A stretch of DNA of 64,000 bases from Candidatus Gastranaerophilales bacterium. GTDB lineage: Bacteria; Cyanobacteriota; Vampirovibrionia; Gastranaerophilales; Gastranaerophilaceae. Below the pieces are notes generated by a model. It was given only the letters and a program-made list of their open reading frames with translations, was not told where the DNA came from and made no database searches. The position numbers were made by a program, and so were the translations under genes. Positions 8,768 through 15,686 of the stretch are shown here, in pieces (position 1 is the first letter of the stretch; each line of letters opens with the position of its first letter). The stretch is taken from contig CAJULR010000010.1 in assembly GCA_910587375.1 (NCBI GenBank), positions 19,493-83,492 on the forward strand, in the 5' to 3' direction.

Positions 8768-10018
8768 ATGATAACTTTACCAAAAATAAGTTTTTTAAAC
8801 AGAAATATAAAGCAAGGCGAGGCGGCAAATGCAAATGCTAAGGCTCAAAATAGACCTGCGCATATATATATATACGACACTTTGAAGAATAATAATTTTG
8901 GCACAAACCTTGCTCCGTTGAACAAAGACACGGTAAGTTTCGGTAATGCTGCACAAAGAAAAAGCGACGCGAAACTTACAAGGGCGCAAAAAGACGCGCA
9001 GATTGGCAAGGAGAGAAAATCTCCAAAACAAAGAAGTGGTAAAAAACTTGACCCTGCATACAGAAGCAGCTTACATCTTGCGTCTGTTATTAGGGAAGAT
9101 GTTGATTTTGCATACAGAAGGCTTAGGACTGACGTAAGTTCTATTTTCAATATGAATGTCCTTGAAACAGACGATCCTCATTTTAGCGTAAAATATGAAA
9201 CCGAACTTATGCAAAATATTTCAGATCAAAAGCCTGTTCTTGCTTTGACATCAAGGAAAAAGAGTGCTAAATCTTTGGCTGAAAAAATGGGGCATATGAA
9301 GCTTACAAGTAAAAGGGACGCTTTTGAAAATATCCATGATATAGTGGGTGTTCGCATTCTTGTTTCAAATTCTGACCGTAAATCCGGCGAATATGTTGCA
9401 GACAGGCTTCTAAAAGCTGTAAAAGATGGCTGGATAAAAATTTCAGAAATTGAAATCTATAGAAACCCGGCTCTCTTTCCGGATGACAAGTATGATTATA
9501 TAAGGGAAAAAAGGCTGGATGAAATTGCTGCAGAATCAAAGAAAAAAGCAAAAGAATTTAAATATGTAACAAGAAAGACAGATTTTGGCTATAGCGCCGT
9601 ACATTTTGGCGTAGATTTGCCGAACGGAATTAAGGGTGAAATCCAGGTTATAAGCCCGAAAGTTGCCGCATTTAAAGAAATAGAAGATATATGCTATAAA
9701 GGCCTTAGCGGAAAAGGCTTACCCACGGGCTATGGCAGGCTTAAACCGGCTTTTGACAAAATTGACCCTGAAGTTGATATAGAAGCGTATGAGGAATTTG
9801 CCGCATATACAAGGCAAGCCTATGCGCAAGAGAGAAAAAAACGCTCAAAAGACAAAGGAAGCGCGTTTTTGTCTATTCCTGAAGGTTCGAAAATCCCGCC
9901 CAGATTAGACTTTAACAACATTGCCAAAATGAGGCTGGCGCTTGAAGATTCGCGCAGAGAAAAAGAAGCGCAAAAAGAAAGAGAAAACGCCATGAAGCTT
10001 GTTGAACATATCGGCTAG
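8768..10018 (+). CDS. RelA/SpoT synthetase-domain protein with lineage-specific N-terminus
   Basis: A 416-residue protein with a (p)ppGpp-synthetase-type nucleotidyltransferase domain at about residues 140-330 and no HD hydrolase, ACT or TGS domain. Core residues are present: R163-x-K165-S166-xx-S169-xxx-K173 (aligns with RxKSxxSxxxK), D191 in DIVGVRILV, GYSAVHF (274-280) and E291 in EIQV. The Arg that usually follows the EIQ glutamate is absent. The first 110 residues are basic, low in complexity and contain the FG motif TVSFGN (55-60). The Arg/Lys/Glu-rich C-terminus is probably coiled or disordered. This is a small-alarmone-synthetase-like protein by domain content; activity on GTP/GDP is inferred only. 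No Shine-Dalgarno is visible. Confidence 0.75.
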   Translation: MITLPKISFLNRNIKQGEAANANAKAQNRPAHIYIYDTLKNNNFGTNLAPLNKDTVSFGNAAQRKSDAKLTRAQKDAQIGKERKSPKQRSGKKLDPAYRSSLHLASVIREDVDFAYRRLRTDVSSIFNMNVLETDDPHFSVKYETELMQNISDQKPVLALTSRKKSAKSLAEKMGHMKLTSKRDAFENIHDIVGVRILVSNSDRKSGEYVADRLLKAVKDGWIKISEIEIYRNPALFPDDKYDYIREKRLDEIAAESKKKAKEFKYVTRKTDFGYSAVHFGVDLPNGIKGEIQVISPKVAAFKEIEDICYKGLSGKGLPTGYGRLKPAFDKIDPEVDIEAYEEFAAYTRQAYAQERKKRSKDKGSAFLSIPEGSKIPPRLDFNNIAKMRLALEDSRREKEAQKERENAMKLVEHIG

Positions 10019-10113
10019 GACAAAAGGCAGCCTGTTTAAATTTTTCTTGAATATTCCTTATTTTTGTAGTAGAACGTTTATTGTACTTAGTTCACAAAAG
10101 TAAGGAATTAATA

Positions 10114-11217
10114 ATGGTTAAAAAACTTATCACAGAAGACACAAGAATGTTCTTAACCGGAAATGAAACCATTGCCTACGCTGCAAACGCTGCTGAAGCA
10201 GAGTTTATGTACGGTTATCCGATTACACCGCAAAACGAAATTATGCACACATGGTGTAAATTACTTCCTAAAACAGAAGCCGGCTTCCTTCAAACAGAAG
10301 ATGAAATTTCAGCCGGTTTTTCTACTATAGGTGGTATTTTAGCCGGTAAAAGAGCTTTCACTGCAACAGCAGGCCCCGGAAACGTTATCATGCAGGACGC
10401 GCAAAGCATGGCTGAAATGATGAGAATTCCGTTTGTTTGCGCTGTTATGCAAAGAGGCGGCCCGTCAACAGCAACCGTTATCTATGCTCAACAAGAAACA
10501 AGATTAACATGCTTTGGCGGAAACGGTGAAGGCTTCAGAATTGTTTATTCAACAGCCGGACACCAAGATTTATATGACTATATGATTAAATCTTTCAATA
10601 CAGCATGGAAATACAGATTCCCTACTTTCATGCTTGCTGATGGCTACCAAGGTAAAATGAGAGAGCCTGTAACCCTTTATGATCCTGCTTCTCGCGGTAT
10701 CAAAATGGAACCGACTCCTGCTATCCTTAGAGCACCCGGCAAAATTGATGTTGACAGAAAAGCAAACCACATCAGAAATACATTCAACCTTGAAGAAGAG
10801 CTTATGGAAGTTCTTGATTCTTATCAGGCAGAATTTGACAGAATTTCTCCTGAAATTGAAGAATATCTTGAATATAAAGCAGAAGACGCTGAAATTCTCA
10901 TCATCGCACACGGTATTGTTGCAAGATCTGCAATGACAGCGGTTGATGAACTTCGTGCAAAAGGCATTAAAGCAGGTTTATTCAGACCGATTACTTTAAG
11001 ACCTCTTGCAGTTAAGCCGTTAAGAGCAGCAGTTCAAAGGGCAAAACAAGTATTGTTCACAGAATCTGCAAACGGACAATTAGCTCAAATGGTATTAGAA
11101 AAAATCTACGGATTAACCACACCATATTCAACATTATTCAAAATGGGTGTTGGTGTTACAGGGGACGACATTGTTCACAAAGTTGAAGAAATGGTTAAAA
11201 CTCCTGCAACTGTGTAG
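10114..11217 (+). CDS. 2-oxoacid:ferredoxin oxidoreductase subunit alpha
   Basis: Pyrimidine-binding alpha subunit of a four-subunit 2-oxoacid:ferredoxin oxidoreductase (Kor/Vor type), which oxidatively decarboxylates a 2-oxoacid to acyl-CoA and reduces ferredoxin. The start is the ATG at 10114, preceded by AAGGA (10102-10106); the longer frame from a TTG at 10081 has no support. Motifs: TGNETIAYAA, YGYPITPQNEI, QTEDEISAG, TATAGPGNVIMQDA and QRGGPSTATV. It is 367 residues long, with the transketolase-C-like domain from about residue 240. Substrate (2-oxoglutarate or branched-chain oxoacids) cannot be fixed by eye. First gene of the operon 10114-12865; codons are richer in C-ending choices (AAC, ATC, TTC) than the neighbours. 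Confidence 0.9.
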   Translation: MVKKLITEDTRMFLTGNETIAYAANAAEAEFMYGYPITPQNEIMHTWCKLLPKTEAGFLQTEDEISAGFSTIGGILAGKRAFTATAGPGNVIMQDAQSMAEMMRIPFVCAVMQRGGPSTATVIYAQQETRLTCFGGNGEGFRIVYSTAGHQDLYDYMIKSFNTAWKYRFPTFMLADGYQGKMREPVTLYDPASRGIKMEPTPAILRAPGKIDVDRKANHIRNTFNLEEELMEVLDSYQAEFDRISPEIEEYLEYKAEDAEILIIAHGIVARSAMTAVDELRAKGIKAGLFRPITLRPLAVKPLRAAVQRAKQVLFTESANGQLAQMVLEKIYGLTTPYSTLFKMGVGVTGDDIVHKVEEMVKTPATV

Positions 11218-11289
11218 CTTGTCTTTGCGGGTTTAAATATCCCGCAGGGCGTGACATAAAATAAGTAAAAGAAATAAGAGGATAAATAA

Positions 11290-12045
11290 ATGATTCAAAC
11301 ACTAGATGTTAATCCGGATTTAGCGAAGGCTCAAAACGCCGAAGCTGGCGCCAGCAAATTCTGCCCCGGTTGTGGTCATGGTATGATTTTAAAAACTCTT
11401 GCCCACACTCTTGATGATCTTAATCTTCAAGAAAAGGCTGTATTTGGCTGTGACATCGGCTGTTCGCTTCTTTCCTGGAACTATATGAACGTTGATTCTG
11501 TTCAAACACACCACGGAAGAACAACACCTGTTATCTACGGTGTTACCCGTGCAAACCCCGGAACTGTTGGTATCGCTTATATGGGCGACGGCGGCGGCCT
11601 TGCAATCGGTTCACAACACCTTGTGAACGCTGCAGTTCGTGGTGAAAACATGTTAATCGTTCTTGCAAACAACACAAACTACGGTATGACAGGCGGCCAG
11701 ATGGCTCCTACAACCATGCCGGGGCAAAAAACCGAAACAACTCCTTACGGAAGAGATTGCGAAGTGACAGGTAAGCCTGCAAAAGGTGCTGAAATGGTTG
11801 CTTCAATCGTTGATCCCAATAAGGCATTTGTTGCAAGAGCTTCTGTTTCAAATTTAAGAAGCTTAAAGAAAACCTTCACAAAAGCGCTTAAAAACGTTGA
11901 AAAAGGCGGGTTCTCTTTTGTTGAAGTTCTTTCAATTTGCCCGTTGAACTGGAGAACAAATAACGAAGGCACTTGGGACAGACTTAAAACTATGGAAGAA
12001 TTCTTCGAAGTTAAAGAGTTTGTTCAAAGAGAAGGATTGGAGTAA
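11290..12045 (+). CDS. 2-oxoacid:ferredoxin oxidoreductase subunit beta (TPP-binding)
   Basis: Thiamine-diphosphate subunit. FCPGCGHG near residue 24 is the beta-subunit hallmark, followed by GCDIGCS, THHGRTTPV and the TPP/Mg site MGDGGGLAIGSQHLVNA ending with NNTNYGMTGGQ. The 251-residue length is normal for the stand-alone beta subunit of the Kor/Vor class rather than pyruvate synthase. The RBS AGAGGATAAATA lies just before the ATG. Second in the operon, 72 bases after alpha and five bases before gamma. Confidence 0.9.
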   Translation: MIQTLDVNPDLAKAQNAEAGASKFCPGCGHGMILKTLAHTLDDLNLQEKAVFGCDIGCSLLSWNYMNVDSVQTHHGRTTPVIYGVTRANPGTVGIAYMGDGGGLAIGSQHLVNAAVRGENMLIVLANNTNYGMTGGQMAPTTMPGQKTETTPYGRDCEVTGKPAKGAEMVASIVDPNKAFVARASVSNLRSLKKTFTKALKNVEKGGFSFVEVLSICPLNWRTNNEGTWDRLKTMEEFFEVKEFVQREGLE

Positions 12046-12050
12046 AAATT

Positions 12051-12611
12051 ATGGCAAGAACAAGAATAGTATTAGCCGGTGAAGGCGGACAAGGTGTTCA
12101 ATCTATCGCAAAAATCCTTGTTGAAGCAGGATATGAAGCCGGTAAAGAAATCCTATATATACCAAATTTCGGTGTAGAACAACGTGGCGGTGTTTCAATC
12201 GCTTTCTGTCAGGTTGCCGATGAAAAAATCGGCGAACCGAGATTTTCAAAAGGCGACATTGTAATTATGCTTTCAGACAGAGCAATTGACAGATGTTCAA
12301 CCTATGTAAACGAAAATTCTACAGTAATTTACGATTCATCAGTTTGCGAAACAAAACCAACTTGCAAAGCTAAAGAAATCATCGCAGTTGAAGCAAACAA
12401 AATCGCAAACGAACAATTAAGCGCCAGAGTATTCAACATCATTGTTCTTGGCGTATTATTAAGCGCAACAAACGTTCTCAAATTAGACGACATTAAGAAC
12501 GCTATGGAAATGGCTCTTGGCAAGAAATTCGACGCTAAGCCTGAACTTCGCGAACTTAACTACAAAGCGCTTGAAATGGGTATGAATATGATACAGAAAG
12601 CGAGTGTATAA
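12051..12611 (+). CDS. 2-oxoacid:ferredoxin oxidoreductase subunit gamma
   Basis: A 186-residue gamma subunit that completes the catalytic core and contributes to CoA binding. GEGGQGVQSIAKIL at the N-terminus and IPNFGVEQRGGVSIA are the conserved family segments, with IVIMLSDRAIDRC next. The preceding gene ends GGATTGGAG, which supplies the ribosome site. Its stop overlaps the ferredoxin-subunit ATG by one base (TAATG), a sign of translational coupling. Confidence 0.9.
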   Translation: MARTRIVLAGEGGQGVQSIAKILVEAGYEAGKEILYIPNFGVEQRGGVSIAFCQVADEKIGEPRFSKGDIVIMLSDRAIDRCSTYVNENSTVIYDSSVCETKPTCKAKEIIAVEANKIANEQLSARVFNIIVLGVLLSATNVLKLDDIKNAMEMALGKKFDAKPELRELNYKALEMGMNMIQKASV

Positions 12612-12865
12612 TGACAACAGTTAAACATCAAGGCTTTAAAGTTGAAAATGTAGCTAAAGGAAAAGCAGACTGGTATTGTTTTACAGACCTTTGCAAAGGC
12701 TGCGGTCTTTGTATCGTAAAATGCCCTAAAAAATGCTTAAAATGGTCTAAAGAAGTGGGCATTTACCAAACTCCTGCGGTTGAACCAAACCCTGAAGAAT
12801 GTATCGGGTGCGGAACTTGCGCACTTGTTTGCCCGGATTCAGCTATTAAAGTTAACAAGAAATAA
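12611..12865 (+). CDS. 2-oxoacid:ferredoxin oxidoreductase subunit delta (2x[4Fe-4S] ferredoxin)
   Basis: An 84-residue bacterial-type ferredoxin with two CxxCxxCxxxCP sets: Cys28/31/34/38 and Cys64/67/70/74. It would pass electrons from the TPP site to soluble ferredoxin. In the commonest Kor arrangement the ferredoxin gene comes first; here the order is alpha-beta-gamma-delta. The operon ends with a strong hairpin at 12946-12978. Confidence 0.92.
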   Translation: MTTVKHQGFKVENVAKGKADWYCFTDLCKGCGLCIVKCPKKCLKWSKEVGIYQTPAVEPNPEECIGCGTCALVCPDSAIKVNKK

Positions 12866-12945
12866 CCCCCAGCTTTTGTTTTGCTGGCACTGTAAGCGTT
12901 CAAACGCTGTAACAGATAGCAAAATAAGCTTATAAAACTATAAAA

Positions 12946-12978
12946 ATACCCTCTGATAAAAATCGGAGGGTATTTTTT
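12946..12978. terminator. Strong bidirectional terminator
   Basis: ATACCCTCTGA (12946-12956) and TCGGAGGGTAT (12963-12973) form an 11-pair stem with one G-T pair and a six-base loop, followed by a T run; the left flank is A-rich. It ends the oxidoreductase operon and also serves the convergent minus-strand gene that stops at 12983. Confidence 0.85.
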
Positions 12979-12982
12979 CTTT

Positions 12983-13810
12983 TTATTTTATTTCAAATAC
13001 TCCCTTATCCCAAAACGGCGTTTCGAATGTTTTTCCGTCAGGTTTAATTACCGTCCTGAGCATACTTGGTGCATATGTTTTACCGTCATCACCTGTTTCG
13101 GCATATTTCGCTTCTCTGTTGTGGGTAAGCTTTATTTCGGAGGTTTCATACTTGCCGCCCTCGGTAATATCAGTCACAAGGGTGTGTTTTTCTCTTAATT
13201 TTTCCCCTTGTAAAAATGAGGTGCTGACTTTGCTTGTTTTGTCGGGGTTTATCATTGTATGAGTTAAACGGTCTTCATAAGCTGCTGTAATTTCTTTTGT
13301 GCCATCTGCGCCGTACGTGTATGTCTTACTGAACAAAAACTTTGGCTCTCCTGTGCTTATATCACATTTTGCAGAAGATACGATTTTTCCGTCTTTATAC
13401 TGCATAATTGTGTTTGTGCCGTTTTTGTTTACGTTAATTGTTCCCGTAAAAAGTTTATTCTTTAACTTTGCAATGCCGCCTTCAAAGCCGCCTTTTTGTT
13501 GGAATTCTTCAAGGCTTAAATTTTGTTTTGGTTTGAGGCCTTCTAAAACTTCGCCGACTTTTGCAAATTTACCGCTTTTTGCTGCTAAAACAACGCCTGC
13601 CGTAATTGTTGCAGCCGCCGCTAAAACTCCAATCCCCTTTGCCACAGCTTTTTTATCTATCTTTTTCTTGCCGCCGATTTCAACCGTATCCGGTTCGTTT
13701 GCATGGGTTACAAGCTGCGGTTCAAATTTTCCGCTTGTTGCTTTTTTAAGCGTATCAACCGGGTTTTTGAATTCTGCGCCCGTTGTAAAACTTCCGTTGA
13801 TTGTTGTCAT
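12983..13810 (-). CDS. Lineage-specific protein with a hydrophobic helix and DGK strand repeats
   Basis: No known family recognised. The start is the ATG at 13810 (GGAG eight bases upstream), giving 275 residues; a longer frame to 13846 lacks a ribosome site. Residues about 57-80 (AVAKGIGVLAAAATITAGVVLAA) could span or insert in a membrane after a Lys-rich stretch. The rest is polar with repeated strand-like units such as YKDGKIVSSAKCD, TYTYGADGTKEI and KPDGKTFETPFW, resembling the YxxDGK pattern of MORN/YwqK-type repeats. The genes at 13948 and 14319 show the same pattern and orientation, so the three probably form a related set. Function unknown. Confidence 0.7.
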   Translation of the reverse strand: MTTINGSFTTGAEFKNPVDTLKKATSGKFEPQLVTHANEPDTVEIGGKKKIDKKAVAKGIGVLAAAATITAGVVLAAKSGKFAKVGEVLEGLKPKQNLSLEEFQQKGGFEGGIAKLKNKLFTGTINVNKNGTNTIMQYKDGKIVSSAKCDISTGEPKFLFSKTYTYGADGTKEITAAYEDRLTHTMINPDKTSKVSTSFLQGEKLREKHTLVTDITEGGKYETSEIKLTHNREAKYAETGDDGKTYAPSMLRTVIKPDGKTFETPFWDKGVFEIK

Positions 13811-13947
13811 AAATGTTTCTCCTTCTCCAAGTTTTTGTAGATACATTTATAAACAATCGTTTTTTTTTTTTTGACACCATGCCCGCCTGAAGCAGTAAAA
13901 ATGTTACATAATTTTACAAAAATTCTAAAAGCCCAATAAGAGGAAAA

Positions 13948-14265
13948 CTATTTTGTTTCTTTCGGCTTTTCCTGCTTAATTCTTACACCGTTTTCGTCAA
14001 ACTGCCAAAATACCGGCTCGTTTCCGTTGTAAGATTCTTCCTGGTATACAATTTTCCCGTCAACAAAGCGAGATACAAACTTTGCAATGTTATCCCCTTG
14101 TGTAATTTCAAGGTAATCTACAGGGCCTTCATCTGTCACTTCGACAGCGGAAGTTATCCATTGCCCGTGGGCAATAAGTTGTTGTATAATTTCCGGTTTT
14201 AAATTTTTTTCAGAAATTTCTTTTCTTGCTCTAAACGGCATGTAAGCGCCTATTCTTGATATCAT
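13948..14265 (-). CDS. Lineage-specific small protein with a DGK strand repeat
   Basis: A 105-residue protein of unknown family. GGAG seven bases before the ATG supports the start. The N-terminus is basic (MPFRARKEISEKNLKP); the C-terminal half has strand-like units FVDGKIVYQEESYN and FDENGVRIK, like the repeats in the two neighbouring minus-strand genes. No signal peptide, no membrane helix, no cysteines. It lies 53 bases downstream of the 14319 gene and may be cotranscribed with it. Confidence 0.65.
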   Translation of the reverse strand: MISRIGAYMPFRARKEISEKNLKPEIIQQLIAHGQWITSAVEVTDEGPVDYLEITQGDNIAKFVSRFVDGKIVYQEESYNGNEPVFWQFDENGVRIKQEKPKETK

Positions 14266-14318
14266 GTCGTTTCTCCTTAAAATTTTTCCTTAAATGCGGT
14301 AATATTCATATTATCAAA

Positions 14319-14930
14319 TCAAAGATTTATGTAAAGAGCGCTTTCAGCTTGAATTCGCTCCGCTTTTCCCATATATGCAACCACGCTGCCGTCTTTTGCG
14401 TAGGTTATTAAAGCGTCAATTGTGCCCTCACCGTGCTTTCCTGATTTTAATTCATAATCTTCAAGGGTTTTACCGTCTTTATATGTTTTAATTATTATCT
14501 CTCTTTGGGGTCTGCCGTTGTTTTTTATAGGGATTCTTATTTCATATAATTTTCCATCTTTAAAATAGCTTTTTCTTGTGGTTATAATGTCTGCGGAATT
14601 TTCATACATTGATTCTTTGCCGTCGCTTGTGTCTATAATTTTTACGCTGGAGCCATCTTCTCTTATGATGTTCCCGTTTTCATAAAGTGCGTTTACGTCG
14701 TTAATAATTTCTGTTGCGGCAATTCGAATTTGTTCAAACAATTCATCTTCTTTTGCTTCGTTTATTGCTTGTGCTGCAAGGGTTTGTGCGGCAGCTGCTT
14801 TTGATACAACATCAAGGTCTGATAATATATCGACTCTTCTTTCTTCTTGTGTGGCGTTTTTATCGGCCTTGGCTGTAAATTTTCTGCCAAAGTTTAAGTT
14901 TAAATGTCCCTCGCTTATTTTATTAATCAT
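14319..14930 (-). CDS. Lineage-specific protein: N-terminal FG motif, Ala-rich helices, DGK repeats
   Basis: A 203-residue protein of unknown family. It opens with HLNLNFGRKFTAKAD, an FG-centred segment also seen in unrelated proteins of this window, continues with an Ala/Glu-rich helical stretch (about 38-80) and ends in strand-like repeats FKDGKLYEIRI, TYKDGKTLEDYEL and YAKDGSVVAYMGK. GAGGGA six bases before the ATG supports the start. First gene of the minus-strand run 14930-12983; a terminator-like hairpin (15037-15070) separates it from the small membrane-protein gene upstream. Confidence 0.68.
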   Translation of the reverse strand: MINKISEGHLNLNFGRKFTAKADKNATQEERRVDILSDLDVVSKAAAAQTLAAQAINEAKEDELFEQIRIAATEIINDVNALYENGNIIREDGSSVKIIDTSDGKESMYENSADIITTRKSYFKDGKLYEIRIPIKNNGRPQREIIIKTYKDGKTLEDYELKSGKHGEGTIDALITYAKDGSVVAYMGKAERIQAESALYINL

Positions 14931-15036
14931 TAATCTTCCCTCTTTTTCTTTGTATTCCTATAAAATTCCTAATCTTTTTTGTTTGTCATTTTTGTCTTAT
15001 TTATTGGTCGAAAGTTATAAATTTGTTACAAAAAAA

Positions 15037-15070
15037 AATATCCCCCAAGTTTTTTTAGGGGATATTTTTT
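15037..15070. terminator. Hairpin terminator, both orientations
   Basis: AATATCCCC (15037-15045) pairs with GGGGATATT (15058-15066). On the minus strand the stem is followed by a run of nine T, so it most likely terminates the small membrane-protein gene ending at 15100; on the plus strand it is followed by T residues as well. Confidence 0.75.
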
Positions 15071-15099
15071 GGTTGGTTCTTCTTGTTTAAACTGTTTTG

Positions 15100-15246
15100 C
15101 TATGCGCTGAATGCTGATACAATCGGTGCAGAAATTTCGCCTTGGCCAAGTGTGCTGTTAATATACACAAATGTCCAGGAAAACATAATGATTGTCATAA
15201 TCAGCAAGCCCGCAAGAAGAAAGTTGACCACTTTTGCTTCGCTCAT
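15100..15246 (-). CDS. 48-residue single-span membrane protein
   Basis: A short frame read from the minus strand: ATG at 15246, TAG at 15100-15102, 48 codons. The sequence opens MSEAKVVNFLLAGLLIMTII and has one clear hydrophobic helix at residues 8-29, a short polar linker and an Ala/Ser-rich tail (GEISAPIVSAFSA). GGAG lies five bases before the ATG and a terminator follows the stop by about 35 bases, so it has a complete expression unit. No family recognised; small size and topology suggest an accessory subunit or a membrane-active peptide, but nothing decides this. Confidence 0.6.
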   Translation of the reverse strand: MSEAKVVNFLLAGLLIMTIIMFSWTFVYINSTLGQGEISAPIVSAFSA

Positions 15247-15362
15247 AAAAACTCCATTTTCTTGCGTTTTTGCAGGTTTAAAAGGTTTTGAAGAGAGAGA
15301 TTTCTTTTAAACTGCCGCTTTTTGTACTTTTAAGACAAACTAAACGTGTAAACTAAGGCTTT

Positions 15363-15548
15363 CTAGCCCCAGCCGAGCTCCCTGCATCCTTCGGGAACTT
15401 GTCCTTTGTTTAAGTCAATGTTGTTGTTGCCAAAAGCTGATTGGTCAAAGCGTGCTGCAACACCTGTTGTGTCTTGCAAGTCTTTTTCTTTAGCGTGGCT
15501 TGTTCCACTAATTGAAGAAATTCCTGATAAGCTGCCAAATTCGCCCAT
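15363..15548 (-). CDS. 61-residue Gly/Ser-rich small protein
   Basis: Sixty-one residues (MGEFGSLSGISSISGTSHAK...) with no hydrophobic helix, no cysteine pair (one Cys near the C-terminus in VPEGCRELGWG) and no recognised family. AAAGGAG eight bases before the ATG is among the best ribosome sites in the region, which is the main reason to accept the gene. It precedes the 48-residue membrane-protein gene in the same direction, 116 bases apart. Confidence 0.6.
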   Translation of the reverse strand: MGEFGSLSGISSISGTSHAKEKDLQDTTGVAARFDQSAFGNNNIDLNKGQVPEGCRELGWG

Positions 15549-15686
15549 TTTTACTACTCCTTTGTTCTTTATCGCAAATGTTTAATTTGCTCCTCGTACA
15601 TATATAAAAACTATATACTTTGCCCGATTTCAGCATGGAGTATTTTTGTTACAAAGCTTAACATAAGTCATTTTTTAAGGTAAAAA

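Noticed and set aside
8860-8875. Short AT dinucleotide run as a possible phase-variation tract
   Set aside because: It lies inside the RelA/SpoT-domain gene, is only a few units long and the frame is intact.
15083-15310. Plus-strand 75-codon frame
   Set aside because: It is the antisense of the 48-residue membrane-protein gene, which has a ribosome site, a hydrophobic helix and a terminator; the plus frame has none.
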